From the NCBI GenBank assembly GCA_014189435.1, contig CP050293.1, positions 5,151,001 to 5,215,000 on the forward strand: 64,000 nt of DNA. Direction: 5' to 3'. Both the position numbers and the translations under genes were made by a program. This DNA comes from Mesorhizobium loti. GTDB taxonomy: Bacteria; Pseudomonadota; Alphaproteobacteria; Rhizobiales; Rhizobiaceae. The notes beneath the pieces were generated by a model. The model was not told where the DNA came from. It made no database searches and saw nothing but the letters and a program-made list of their open reading frames with translations. Positions 37,753 through 46,802 of the stretch are shown here, piece after piece (the stretch's first letter is position 1; each line of letters begins with the position of its first letter).

Positions 37753-39041
37753 CAACCGAAAGCGCTCCCGCGCCGAAAAGCGGCGTCGCCGAAGATGTGC
37801 AGCAGGGGCCGCGCGTTGCCGTCTCGGCGCTGATCACCAATTTGCGCGACTACGGCCTGATCCTGGCGTTGATCGCCATCATGGTGTTCTTCCAGTTCAC
37901 CACCTCCGGCACGCTGTTCAAGCCGGTCAACCTGAGCAATCTGGTGCAGCAGAACAGCTTCATCATCGTGATGGCGCTGGGCATGCTCTTGGTCATCGTC
38001 TCCGGCCATATTGACCTCAGTGTCGGCTCCGTCGCCGGTTTCATCGGCGCGCTGGCGGCGATGATGATGGTCATCTGGCCGCTCGGACCATTCAGCAATC
38101 CGCTGGTGGTGTCGATCATCTGCCTCATCATCGGCGGCGGCATCGGCGCTGCCCAAGGCTACTGGATTGCCTATCACCGAATACCGAGCTTCATCGTGAC
38201 GCTGGCGGGAATGCTGATCTTTCGCGGCATCTGCCAGGCGCTGCTGGGTGGCGGGTCTTCGGTGGGGCCGCTTCCAGACGGCTTCAAGGCGCTCAGTTCC
38301 GGCTTCATTCCCGACTTGATCGGCCCCTTGACGCTGATCCCACCGACGGTGAACGCCGCTGGCAAGACCATCATGGGCAGCGGCATGACCCTGCACATGA
38401 CGACGATTGTGCTGGGCCTGATCGCCGTGCTCGCCTATGCTTATTTCGGACTCAAGGCACGGCGTACTCGCGAAGCGCATGGCTACCAAGCCGAGCCCTT
38501 CACGCTGTTCGTCATCAAGACCTTGGTGACCAGCGCGCTGGCGCTGTTCCTTGTCTACCAGTTCGCCAGCTATAGGGGCCTGCCGATCGTACTTATGGTG
38601 ATGGGCGCGCTGATCGCATTGTTCGTCTTCGTCACCAAACGCATGACGATCGGCCGCCGCATCTACGCCATGGGCGGCAACGCCAAGGCGGCGCAGCTGT
38701 CGGGCATCAAGACCGAGCGGCTGACCCTGATGGTGTTCGTCAACATGGGCGTGCTGTCGGCGCTTGGCGGCCTGATCATAGCGGCGCGCCTGGGGCAGGC
38801 CGTGCCTGCGGCGGGCCTCGGCAGCGAACTCGACGTCATCGCCGCGGTGTTTATCGGCGGCGCCTCGGCGATGGGCGGCGTCGGCCAGGTCATCGGCGCG
38901 GTGGTCGGCGGCTTCATCATGGGCGTGATGAACAACGGCATGTCGATCATGGGCGTCAATGTCGACTGGCAGCAGGTGGTCAAAGGCCTGGTGCTGCTCG
39001 GCGCCGTGGTCTTCGACGTCTACAACAAGAACAAGGGTTAG
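37749..39041 (+). CDS. gguB: Multiple-monosaccharide ABC transporter permease
   Basis: A 430-residue inner-membrane permease of the BPD_transp_2 family. The segment [20 protein letters not shown] matches the conserved region seen in RhaP and RhaQ. It is longer than most because of an insert around residues 165-250, as is usual in GguB/MmsB. It overlaps gguA and forms the channel for sugars captured by ChvE. Confidence 0.95.
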
Positions 39042-39240
39042 CCCGGGAGCGGAAACCAGGACGGCATACGGGTCACATCGCGGCGCTGCCGGGCAGTGCA
39101 AAGAAGTCCGGTGAAGGACTAGGTTCGCGAGCGCAATCCGGACGAAGAATTTCAACCCGTGGCACGGATAGGTCTGCGCTGCGCCGGGTAAGGTTTGTCA
39201 AAGCGGCAACCGAGCCAAGACAATTCAGAGAGGGTTTATC

Positions 39241-40233
39241 ATGCTGATCTCCCAGATCCTCGACGACGCCGAGACCATCCGCGTCGTCGCCCGCAACGGC
39301 GGCAAGACCCGGATCATCAACGGCGCCCGCAGCGTCTATTCGCTGGCCATGGAAGCCGCGCGCACCGGCACCGGGCTCGTTGCGCTGATCGAACGCAAGG
39401 GGCTTGGCGAGACAGTCGATCTCGAGGCGGCCTACAAGAAGGGGCGGCTGCTGTCGCCGATCAACCACCCAGACCCGGCGCATCTGCACCTGACCGGCAC
39501 CGGGCTGACGCATCTCGGCTCGGCCGCGACACGCGATTCCATGCACAAGAAGCTCAGCGCCGATGGCGAGGAGCAGCTCACCGATTCCATGAAGATGTTC
39601 CGCATGGGGCTGGAGGGCGGCAAGCCCGCGAAAGGCCAGATCGGCGTGCAGCCGGAATGGTTCTACAAGGGCAACGGCACGATGGCGGTGGCGCCAGGCG
39701 CCGCACTCCTGTCACCGGCTTTCGCCAAGGACGCCGGCGAAGAGCCCGAGGTGGCCGGCATCTATGTCATCGGCGACGACGGCGCGCCCTTCCGCGTCGG
39801 CTTCACGCTGTCGAACGAGTTTTCCGACCACGTCACCGAACGCGTGAACTATCTGTTCCTCGCCCATTCCAAGCTGCGCAACGCCTCGTTCGGTCCGGAG
39901 ATCCTGATCGGCGACCTGCCTTCCGATATCAGGGGCAGCTCACGCATCCTGCGCGACAGCGAGGTGCTATGGGAAAAGCCGTTCCTGTCCGGTGAAGCGA
40001 ACATGTCGCACACCATCGCCAATCTCGAACATCATCACTTCAAATATGCAGCCTTCCGCCAGCCGGGCGACGTGCATGTGCACATGTTCGGCACGGCGAC
40101 GCTCTCCTTCGCCGACGGCATCAAGACCGAGGCCGGCGACGTGTTCGAGATCGAGGCCAAGGATTTCGGCCTGCCGCTGCGCAACCCGCTCGAGATCGAG
40201 CAACCGGTGAAGGTGGCGGTTAGGGCGCTTTGA
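39241..40233 (+). CDS. gguC: GguC / AraD1-family protein (fumarylacetoacetate-hydrolase-like)
   Basis: A 330-residue protein of the FAH superfamily, AraD1 subfamily. Visible features are LLSPINHPDPAHLHLTGTGL, GVQPEWFYKGNG, and the acidic metal-site region GDDGAPFRVGFTLSNEFSDH. Family members include enzymes acting on 2-keto-3-deoxy-pentonates, and in Agrobacterium gguC follows gguAB. The expected role is catabolism of pentose-derived acids imported by ChvE-GguAB. GAGAGGG precedes the ATG. The 199 bases before it hold no recognisable element. Confidence 0.87.
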   Translation: MLISQILDDAETIRVVARNGGKTRIINGARSVYSLAMEAARTGTGLVALIERKGLGETVDLEAAYKKGRLLSPINHPDPAHLHLTGTGLTHLGSAATRDSMHKKLSADGEEQLTDSMKMFRMGLEGGKPAKGQIGVQPEWFYKGNGTMAVAPGAALLSPAFAKDAGEEPEVAGIYVIGDDGAPFRVGFTLSNEFSDHVTERVNYLFLAHSKLRNASFGPEILIGDLPSDIRGSSRILRDSEVLWEKPFLSGEANMSHTIANLEHHHFKYAAFRQPGDVHVHMFGTATLSFADGIKTEAGDVFEIEAKDFGLPLRNPLEIEQPVKVAVRAL

Positions 40234-40239
40234 CAGCGT

Positions 40240-40415
40240 AATCTCCCCCTCGTGGGGGAGATGGCCGGCAGGCCAGAGGGGGGCGCTATCCCGCCAGCGT
40301 CTCAATCAAAACAACTGTGCCTTCAGGCTATTCCCGCTGCTCTTAAGGAGAGGTCGCGATCCTTCGCGCCCCCCTCTGCCCTGCCGGGCATCTCCCCCAC
40401 GAGGGGGAGATTGGC
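40240..40415. repeat. Inverted pair of ~48-base palindromic repeats between convergent genes
   Basis: One copy near 40240-40288 and one near 40366-40414 are reverse complements. Each has a hairpin with CTCCCCC/GGGGGAG arms around a short CTCGT or ACGAG loop, then a GCCGGCAGGC-type spacer and a GGGGGGCGC tail. The 194-base gap separates gguC from the convergent binding-protein gene. The hairpins probably terminate both. The family resembles, but is not identical to, the one in the rha operon. Confidence 0.85.
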
Positions 40416-40427
40416 AGTTCCCACGCC

Positions 40428-41198
40428 TCAATAAATATCGAAGTCGAAATACTTGGCCTGGATCTTCTTGTAGGTGCCGTCGGCGACGATGGCGTCGATG
40501 GCCGCGTTGAGCTTGTCGCGTAGTGCTGTGTCGTCCAGGCGAACGGCAATGCCGGCTTGCGTTTCCGTGCCCTTGACATCGCCGACCAGCTTGCAGCAGC
40601 CGTCGCTTGCCTTCTTCAGCCAGTCCATCAGCACGAACTTGTCTGAAAGTACGGCGTCGAGACGGCCGTTGGTCAGGTCGGTGATCGCCTCTTCCTGGGT
40701 CGGGTAGAGCTTTGCCTCCGCGCCCGCCTTGCCATAGGTATTCTGAGCATAGTCGGCCTGCGTGGTCGAAGCCTGGGCGCCGACCGTCTTGCCGGCAAGG
40801 GCTGCCGGTTCGGTCGAAGTGAGATCGCTGTCCTTCGGCGCCACCAGAGCGAGCGGTGTCGTATAATATTTGTTGGTGAAGGCGACCTGCTTCTTGCGCT
40901 CCTCGGTGATGCTCATCGAGGCGATGATGGCGTCGAACTTTTTGGCCTGCAGGGCGGGTATGATGCCGTCCCAGTCCTGGGTGACGATCTCGCACTCGAC
41001 CTTCATCTGCGCGCACAGCGCATTGGCGATGTCGATATCGAAGCCTTCGACCTTGCCGTCAGCCGTAATGGTATTGAACGGCGGATAGGCGCCCTCGGTG
41101 CCGATCTTGATTTTCTCAGCCGCCTGCGACAGCGAGCCGGCCGCCAGCACCAGCACGGCAGCGCCGGCCGCCGATATGATCCATTTCGAAATCTGCAT
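40428..41198 (-). CDS. Polar amino-acid ABC transporter substrate-binding protein (SBP_bac_3)
   Basis: A 256-residue periplasmic protein. The signal peptide is MQISKWIISAAGAAVLVLAA, with cleavage near SQA-AEK. The mature start KIKIGTEGAYPPFNTITADG is characteristic of lysine/arginine/ornithine or histidine binders. GFDIDIANALCAQMKVECEI, IIASMSITEERKK and TTQADY are family segments. Three cysteines in mid-chain could form a disulfide. No permease or ATPase is adjacent, so it either uses a distant transporter or is an orphan. Confidence 0.88.
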   Translation of the reverse strand: MQISKWIISAAGAAVLVLAAGSLSQAAEKIKIGTEGAYPPFNTITADGKVEGFDIDIANALCAQMKVECEIVTQDWDGIIPALQAKKFDAIIASMSITEERKKQVAFTNKYYTTPLALVAPKDSDLTSTEPAALAGKTVGAQASTTQADYAQNTYGKAGAEAKLYPTQEEAITDLTNGRLDAVLSDKFVLMDWLKKASDGCCKLVGDVKGTETQAGIAVRLDDTALRDKLNAAIDAIVADGTYKKIQAKYFDFDIY

Positions 41199-41305
41199 TT
41201 TCTTGGTTCCCCTTGAACGCCGCTAGCTTGACGACCAGCAAGGCAGCCAAGCATGGCGAGCCGGTACAGGCAAGTATTTTGCCTGACGGTATAGGCGCTC
41301 AGCGC

Positions 41306-42400
41306 TCAGCGCGCGGCGCGGAAATGCTTGGACAGCTTCAGGCCCTGAGCCTGGTAGTTGGAGCCGAGATCGGTGCCGTAGAGCGCCTGCGGCCGCTTCA
41401 GCATGTGCTCGTAGACCAGCCGGCCGACGATCTGGCCATGGTCGAGGATGAACGGCACTTCGTGGCTGCGCACTTCCAGCACAGCCCGGCTGCCGGTGCC
41501 ACCGGACGCGGAATGGCCGAAGCCCGGGTCGAAGAAGCCGGCATAGTGGACGCGGAACTCGCCGACAAGCGGATCGAAGGGCGTCATCTCGGCGGCGTAG
41601 AGCGGCGGCACATGCACCGCCTCCTGGCTGACGAGGATGTAGAACTCGTCGGGATCGAGCACCAGCTCACCGGCGCCGCTCTTGTGGATCGGTTCCCAGA
41701 AGTCGACGACCTCCTGTGCCGCGCGCTTGTCGACATCGACGAGACCGGTGTGATGCTTGCCGCGGTAGCCGACCAGCCCATTTTGATCGCCGTTGAGGTC
41801 GATCGACAGCGCGATGCCGCCGCCGGAAATGTTCGGCGGCTCGGTGGCGACCAGCATCTGCGCGCGATGCAATTCATGCAGCTCGGCTTCCGAGAGCAGC
41901 GCATTGCCGGTGCGGAAACGTATCTGCGACAGACGCGAACCGGTGCGCACGACAATCGGGAAGGTGCGCGGGCTGACCTCCAGATAGAGCGGGCCATGAT
42001 AACCGGCGGCGATCTTGTCGAACTCGTGGCCGCGATCGGTCATGACACGGGTGAAGATGTCGAGCCGCCCGGTCGAGCTCTTCGGATTGGCCGAGGCCGA
42101 AATGTCCGCCGGCAATGCCAGGCTTTCGAGCAGCGGCACGATATAGACGCAGCCGGTCTCCAGCACCGCGCCCTCGGCAAGATTGATCTCGTGCAGCTGC
42201 AGCCGATCGAGCTTTTCCGAAACCTTGTGGTTGGGACCCGGCAGGAAGGAGGCACGCACCCGCCAGGCCTTGTCGCCGAGCCTGAGATCAAGGCTGGCCG
42301 GCTGGATCTGGTCGGCGTCGAGCGCACGCGCCGACTTCAGCGCGCCGGACTGGAGCAGCGCCGATATGTCCTGATCTGGAAGAATGCCTGTCTGCCGCAA
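41306..42400 (-). CDS. dcd: 2'-deoxycytidine 5'-triphosphate deaminase family protein (long rhizobial form)
   Basis: A 364-residue trimeric-dUTPase/dCTP-deaminase superfamily protein of the double-length form found in alphaproteobacteria. Signature stretches are DADQIQPASLDLRLGDKAWR near the N-terminus, ADISASANPKSSTGRLDIFT, and AGFFDPGFGHSASGGTGSRA (second copy) with VPFILDHGQIVGRLVYE. The product would be dUTP from dCTP for dTMP synthesis. The start is TTG 42400, supported by AAGGAG seven bases upstream and by LRQTGILPD matching the usual family N-terminus. An ATG-free extension to 42451 is less likely. Confidence 0.87.
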   Translation of the reverse strand: MRQTGILPDQDISALLQSGALKSARALDADQIQPASLDLRLGDKAWRVRASFLPGPNHKVSEKLDRLQLHEINLAEGAVLETGCVYIVPLLESLALPADISASANPKSSTGRLDIFTRVMTDRGHEFDKIAAGYHGPLYLEVSPRTFPIVVRTGSRLSQIRFRTGNALLSEAELHELHRAQMLVATEPPNISGGGIALSIDLNGDQNGLVGYRGKHHTGLVDVDKRAAQEVVDFWEPIHKSGAGELVLDPDEFYILVSQEAVHVPPLYAAEMTPFDPLVGEFRVHYAGFFDPGFGHSASGGTGSRAVLEVRSHEVPFILDHGQIVGRLVYEHMLKRPQALYGTDLGSNYQAQGLKLSKHFRAAR

Positions 42401-42434
42401 GGCTCCGCTCCTTAGCCAGGCGATTTTTCTTGTC

Positions 42435-42479
42435 GCAGGTTCTTGCCGCAAAACCGTGGAACACTTTTGCGGAACCTGC
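42435..42479. repeat. Palindromic intergenic repeat module
   Basis: A palindrome from GCAGGTTC to GAACCTGC with inner CCGCAAAA and TTTTGCGG arms. It is related in layout to the RIME-like modules elsewhere in the window. It lies between dcd and the metZ promoter. Confidence 0.75.
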
Positions 42480-42509
42480 TTGGTACAAACCTCTTAATGA
42501 AGCCGGCAA

Positions 42510-42538
42510 TTGACGCAAGCGTGGCGCGGGTCTAAAGG
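42510..42538 (+). promoter_or_regulatory. Sigma-70-type promoter for the SAM-II riboswitch/metZ transcript
   Basis: TTGACG at 42510-42515 and TAAAGG at 42533-42538 are separated by 17 bases. A start site would fall around 42545, just before the aptamer. This is the only good -35/-10 pair in the gap. Confidence 0.65.
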
Positions 42539-42546
42539 GTCGTTAT

Positions 42547-42600
42547 CCCGTGGTGATTTGGCCGGTCGGCTTGCAGCCACGTTAAACAAGTCGCTAAAGG
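42547..42600 (+). ncRNA. SAM-II riboswitch aptamer (metA motif)
   Basis: The segment carries the conserved SAM-II core. The P1 strands CGTGG (42549-42553) and CCACG (42577-42581) enclose TGATTTGGC and GGCTTGCAG. The downstream conserved string GTTAAACAAGTCGCTAAAGG forms the pseudoknot (P2) with the loop. These match the alphaproteobacterial SAM-II consensus closely. It binds S-adenosylmethionine and represses the downstream methionine gene. The aptamer starts about 125 bases before the metZ ATG and is followed by an intrinsic terminator. Confidence 0.93.
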
Positions 42601-42625
42601 ACCGTCGGGCCGCAAGGCCGTATGG

Positions 42626-42656
42626 ACCGGTTGCGACTTTCGCGGCCGGTTTTTTT
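42626..42656 (+). terminator. Intrinsic terminator acting as the riboswitch expression platform
   Basis: The stem ACCGGTTGCGA / TCGCGGCCGGT (one G-T pair) with loop CTT is followed by TTTTTT. It lies 26 bases after the aptamer and 18 bases before the metZ ATG. The arrangement indicates SAM-dependent premature termination rather than only blocking of the ribosome site. Confidence 0.88.
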
Positions 42657-42674
42657 GTGTCTGGAAGAAGAGCG

Positions 42675-43862
42675 ATGAGCACCAAGAAGCGCAACTGGAA
42701 GCCTCAGACGGCACTCGTGCACAGCGGAACGCTGCGTTCCGGCTTCGGCGAAACGTCGGAAGCGATTTACCTTACCCAGGGCTATGTCTACGAAACCGCG
42801 CAAGCCGCCGAAGCCCGCTTCAAGGGCGAGGAGCCGGGCTTCATCTATTCGCGCTACGCCAATCCGACCGTCGACATGTTCGAAAAACGCATGTGTGCAC
42901 TCGAAGGCGCGGAAGACGCGCGCGCCACCGCGTCGGGCATGGCCGCGGTGACGGCGGCGCTTCTGTGCAGCGCCAAGGCCGGCGACCATATCGTGGCGGC
43001 GCGCGCATTGTTCGGTTCGTGTCGCTGGGTGGTCGAGACGCTGGCGCCGAGATACGGCATCGAGGCGACGCTGGTCGACGGCACCGACATCGCCAATTGG
43101 GAAAAGGCGGTCAAGCCGAACACCAAGCTGTTCTTCCTGGAAAGCCCGACCAACCCGACGCTGGAAGTGGTCGACATCGCAGCGGTCGCTTCGCTTGCCA
43201 ATACGATCGGGGCGCGACTGATTGTCGACAATGTCTTTGCTACGCCCCTTCAGCAGAAGCCGTTGCAGCTCGGCGCCCATATCGTCGTCTATTCGGCGAC
43301 CAAGCACATCGATGGCCAGGGGCGCTGTCTCGGTGGCGTCATCCTGTCGGACAAGAAGTGGATCGACGAGAACCTGCACGACTATTTCCGCCACACCGGA
43401 CCCAGCCTGTCGCCGTTCAACGCCTGGACGCTGTTGAAGGGCCTGGAAACGCTGCCGCTGCGCGTGCGCCAGCAGACGGAAAGCGCAGGCAAGATCGCGG
43501 ATTTCCTGGCCGAGCGGCCGGAAATCGCCCGTGTCATCTATCCCGGGCGCGCCGACCACCCGCAGGCCGATATCGTCAAGAAGCAGATGGCGGGCGGCTC
43601 GACGCTGATCTGCCTCGACGTCAAGGGCGGCAAGCAGGCGGCCTTCGCCTTGCAGAACGCGCTCGACATCGTGCTGATCTCCAACAATCTCGGCGATGCC
43701 AAGAGCCTGATCACCCACCCGGCGACGACGACGCACAAGAATTTGAGTGACGAGGCGCGCGCCGAGCTCGGCATCGGGCCGGGCACGCTCAGGCTGTCGG
43801 TTGGCCTGGAAGATACCGACGATCTGCTAGAGGACATCGCGCAGGCGCTGAAGGCCAGATAG
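42675..43862 (+). CDS. metZ: O-succinylhomoserine sulfhydrylase
   Basis: A 395-residue PLP enzyme of the Cys/Met metabolism family. It makes homocysteine directly from O-succinyl- (or O-acetyl-) homoserine and sulfide. Family motifs are TQGYVYETAQAAEARFKGE, FIYSRYANPT, ESPTNPTLEVVDI, the PLP lysine ~210 in YSATKHIDGQGR, and TLRLSVGLEDTDDLLED at the end. It is preceded by a SAM-II riboswitch plus terminator, which fits methionine-pathway control. ATG 42675 follows GGAAGAAGAG. The stop is 6 bases from that of the convergent gene. Confidence 0.94.
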   Translation: MSTKKRNWKPQTALVHSGTLRSGFGETSEAIYLTQGYVYETAQAAEARFKGEEPGFIYSRYANPTVDMFEKRMCALEGAEDARATASGMAAVTAALLCSAKAGDHIVAARALFGSCRWVVETLAPRYGIEATLVDGTDIANWEKAVKPNTKLFFLESPTNPTLEVVDIAAVASLANTIGARLIVDNVFATPLQQKPLQLGAHIVVYSATKHIDGQGRCLGGVILSDKKWIDENLHDYFRHTGPSLSPFNAWTLLKGLETLPLRVRQQTESAGKIADFLAERPEIARVIYPGRADHPQADIVKKQMAGGSTLICLDVKGGKQAAFALQNALDIVLISNNLGDAKSLITHPATTTHKNLSDEARAELGIGPGTLRLSVGLEDTDDLLEDIAQALKAR

Positions 43863-43868
43863 AGGCCT

Positions 43869-45020
43869 TCACGCGCCGGACGGCGTCTCTTCCAGCTCGG
43901 CCGCCTTGGTGCCGATGGTCATCGCGTTGCCGCGCCAGTCGACGGCGCCGCCGAGCCAACCGCGCGCCCACATCGCCGGCAGGATCAGGTCGCGCGCCAT
44001 GATCGCCGCGACCATGCGCGGCGACAGGTACCAGCCCTTGGACCAGGCCAGGGCGCACTCCGGAAGGTAGAAGGCCGCCAGCACGGTAAGGGCGGTTGCC
44101 CAGAGGCTGACGCCGGCACTTGCCGCCGCAAGCAGCGCAAGCACCAGCGGCACCACCGCGCCAGTCAGGATTTCGGGTGCGAAGAACAGCGGGAAAGTGA
44201 CGCGGCGCAGGCGCGCCCAACGGGCCTGGCGCGACCAGATCTCGTCGAACGTGCGCCGGCCGAGCGGCTGCTCGAAGGGCGCGGCGACGAGATTGACGCG
44301 CAGGCCGAGGCTGTTCACCAGCTTGGTCGCGGCGGCATCCTCGGCGATCTCGGCGGCCAGCGCGCGGATGCCGCCATTGGCGTCGAGCATCGGCTTGTTC
44401 CAGAGCATGCTCTTGCCCTGGGCAAAGCCAAGGCCAAGCGCATCGCCGGCATATTGCCAGCGCGCCTGCAGCGTGTTGAGGAAAGCGCATTCGACCTCGG
44501 CCCAAAAGCCGGCCGGCCGCGAGCCGATCGGCGTCGAGCAGACAAGGCCGGTGCCGGGCCGCCATGCAGCCATGAGGTGCTGGACGTAATCCCTCGGCAT
44601 CAGCACGTTGGAATCGGCCAGGATGACCCAGTCATGGCGCGCCGCTTCCCAGCCCTTGAGGCAATTGTTGAGTTTCGGATTGGCGCTGATACGGTCGTCG
44701 CCGACCAGCAGCCGGGCCGGCACCTTTGGAAACAGGGCAATCGCCCTGTTTATCAGTTTGACCACCGGATCGTCGGCATGGGCGACGCAGAAGATCAGCT
44801 CATAGCGCGGCCAGTTGAGCGAGAAGGCACGCTCCAGCGTCTCATGCGTGAACGGCTCGACGCCACGCGCCGGCACGACGATCGACACCGGCTGCGGCTT
44901 GCCGGCCGGCGGCGCGATGGTGCGGCGCCGTTTCAGGCGCGAAGCGGCAAGCACGATGCTGGCGAGATTTGAGAGGACAAGGGCAGTCGAAAGCGTGGCG
45001 GCTATGAGAGTGAGTTCCAT
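43869..45020 (-). CDS. Membrane glycosyltransferase of the ceramide glucosyltransferase (GT21) type
   Basis: A 383-residue protein with an N-terminal anchor helix (TLIAATLSTALVLSNLASIV), a GT-A domain and C-terminal membrane helices. GT21-like motifs are visible: VSIVVPARGVEPFT, the aspartate in LADSNVLMPRDYV, and the (Q/R)xxRW signature as RQARWARLRR. Rhizobial members glycosylate membrane lipids such as diacylglycerol or ceramide; the actual acceptor is unknown here. Confidence 0.85.
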   Translation of the reverse strand: MELTLIAATLSTALVLSNLASIVLAASRLKRRRTIAPPAGKPQPVSIVVPARGVEPFTHETLERAFSLNWPRYELIFCVAHADDPVVKLINRAIALFPKVPARLLVGDDRISANPKLNNCLKGWEAARHDWVILADSNVLMPRDYVQHLMAAWRPGTGLVCSTPIGSRPAGFWAEVECAFLNTLQARWQYAGDALGLGFAQGKSMLWNKPMLDANGGIRALAAEIAEDAAATKLVNSLGLRVNLVAAPFEQPLGRRTFDEIWSRQARWARLRRVTFPLFFAPEILTGAVVPLVLALLAAASAGVSLWATALTVLAAFYLPECALAWSKGWYLSPRMVAAIMARDLILPAMWARGWLGGAVDWRGNAMTIGTKAAELEETPSGA

Positions 45021-45264
45021 CGAGATCCGGTCACTCCAGAAAAACCGGTCCGCCAGAACAATCTGGCTGGCATGACGACCGGTTCAACAGTTCGACAGAG
45101 CGCCCGAGTCGCGCGGCACTGATTGGCGCACACCATCATTGTCATGTGTCACCTAAATGACATTCTTTGCCGCCACCTGCCGCTCAATGCGCAATGACAG
45201 GACGCGCACCGTTGACCAGCCCGCGTGGAGCGCCGAAAGTTACCGGATTGTTTTGGAGTCGCTT

Positions 45265-45657
45265 ATGTACAGCGCCGTGACGCGCAACATCGAAGTCCAG
45301 GTCAGGCCGTTCTATCTGGAGGACCGCTCGGATCCCTCGGAGAACCGCTATGTCTGGGGCTATCAGATAACTATCGACAATCAGTCGGACGATTTCGTGC
45401 AGCTTTTGTCGCGCTATTGGCACATCACCGACGGCACCGGCCGGGTCGAAGAGGTGCGCGGCCCCGGCGTCGTCGGCGATCAGCCGGAACTCAATCCCGG
45501 CGACAGTTATCAGTACACGTCCGGTTGCCCGCTCTCGACGCCGTCCGGCATCATGGTCGGGCACTACACGATGCGCAACAAGCGGGGCGAGACGTTCGAC
45601 ATCGCCATTCCGGCGTTTTCACTCGATCTGCCGGGGACGCGGCGAACGGTGAATTAG
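45265..45657 (+). CDS. apaG: ApaG domain protein (Co2+/Mg2+ efflux-associated)
   Basis: A 130-residue protein of the ApaG family, a single fibronectin-like beta domain. Hallmarks are [40 protein letters not shown], and the glycine-rich [20 protein letters not shown] with GHYTM. It is linked with cobalt/magnesium tolerance in enterobacteria, but the biochemical role is unclear. ATG 45265 is seven bases after TTGGAG. Convergent with hslO. Confidence 0.95.
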   Translation: MYSAVTRNIEVQVRPFYLEDRSDPSENRYVWGYQITIDNQSDDFVQLLSRYWHITDGTGRVEEVRGPGVVGDQPELNPGDSYQYTSGCPLSTPSGIMVGHYTMRNKRGETFDIAIPAFSLDLPGTRRTVN

Positions 45658-45660
45658 CGT

Positions 45661-45687
45661 CTTTCTCCCCGTTCTACGGGGAGAAAG
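45661..45687. terminator. Bidirectional hairpin between apaG and hslO
   Basis: Perfect 10-base arms CTTTCTCCCC and GGGGAGAAAG around loop GTTCTAC fill the 35-base gap between two convergent stops. There is no long T-run after it on either strand, so efficiency is uncertain. Confidence 0.7.
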
Positions 45688-45692
45688 AGGGC

Positions 45693-46700
45693 TCACTGAG
45701 CCGCAAATTCCGCTGGGTCGAAGTCATATTGCTTCGAGCAGAATTCGCAGGCGACGTGGATGCCGCCATCCTCGGTGCTGTCCTTGATCTCCTGTGCGGA
45801 AAAACCTTCAAGGATGCCGCGGATCTTGTCCCTAGAGCACGAGCACTGGTCGGCGACCGGAACGCCGCCGAAGACGCGCACGCCATGCTCGTGGAACAGC
45901 CTATAAAGCAGCCGCTCGGCGCCGATCGTCGGGTCGATCAGTTCAGTCGGCTCGATGGTGCCGAGCAGCGCCAGCAATTCCTGCCAGGAATTGTCGGCCG
46001 GATCGTGGATCTCCTCGCGCGGATCGCCATCGCCACCCGGCAGGTCCGGGACGCGCATGCGCTCGGGCGACTGCGGCAGGAACTGCGCCAGGATGCCACC
46101 GGCGCGCCACTGCTCGCGGGCCCCGCCGGGTCCGGGCGTCAAAAGCTTGGCCACCGACAGCCTGAGATCGGTCGGGATCTGCTCCGACTGACGGAAATAG
46201 GTGCGTGCCGCGTCTTCCAGCGTCTCGCCGTCGAGCTGGACGATACCCTGATAGCGCTGCGTATGGGCGCCCTGGTCAATGGTCAGCGCCAGCACGCCGC
46301 TGCCGAGCAGGGTCTGCTGCGACGTTTCTCCTGCCGCGACCAGCGCCTCCAGCCGGTCGGCATCGAAACGCGCATAGGCGCGCAATGCCGAGGGCGTGGA
46401 AAAATCCGCGACCAGCATGTCGACAGGCCCGTCGGTGCGGGTCTGCAGGATGAATTTGCCCTCGAACTTGAGCGAGGTGCCGAGCAGCACCGTCAGCACA
46501 CAGGCCTCCGCCAGCAGGCGGGCGACCGGCTCGGGATAGTCGTGGCGAGTGAGGATGGCGTCGAGCATCGGCCCGAGCTGGACGGTGCGGCCGCGCACAT
46601 CGAGCGGGCCGACCTCGAACGGCACGACGTGATCGTCGCCGGCGTAGCCGAATTCACCGAGTTTGGGGTGATGTTCAGTCACTTGATAGGTTTCCAACAT
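45693..46700 (-). CDS. hslO: Hsp33 redox-regulated chaperone
   Basis: A 335-residue chaperone activated by oxidation. The N-terminal domain is followed by a C-terminal zinc centre with four cysteines in two pairs: CSCSRDK (~285) and CEFCSKQYDFD (~315). This matches the CxC...CxxC arrangement of Hsp33. Oxidative stress forms disulfides, releases zinc and exposes the client-binding surface. ATG 46700 has GGAG seven bases upstream; an upstream start is also possible. It lies 102 bases downstream of argF on the same strand, a layout seen in other Rhizobiales. Confidence 0.94.
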   Translation of the reverse strand: MLETYQVTEHHPKLGEFGYAGDDHVVPFEVGPLDVRGRTVQLGPMLDAILTRHDYPEPVARLLAEACVLTVLLGTSLKFEGKFILQTRTDGPVDMLVADFSTPSALRAYARFDADRLEALVAAGETSQQTLLGSGVLALTIDQGAHTQRYQGIVQLDGETLEDAARTYFRQSEQIPTDLRLSVAKLLTPGPGGAREQWRAGGILAQFLPQSPERMRVPDLPGGDGDPREEIHDPADNSWQELLALLGTIEPTELIDPTIGAERLLYRLFHEHGVRVFGGVPVADQCSCSRDKIRGILEGFSAQEIKDSTEDGGIHVACEFCSKQYDFDPAEFAAQ

Positions 46701-46802
46701 GACAAAGCTCCAGGGCGCGGCCATGCCGCCCTGAGGGGCGCATGCGACGAAACGCGCTTGATTTGCGTGATGGCCCGCAGATAGGCATCACACCCCCGGA
46801 GA

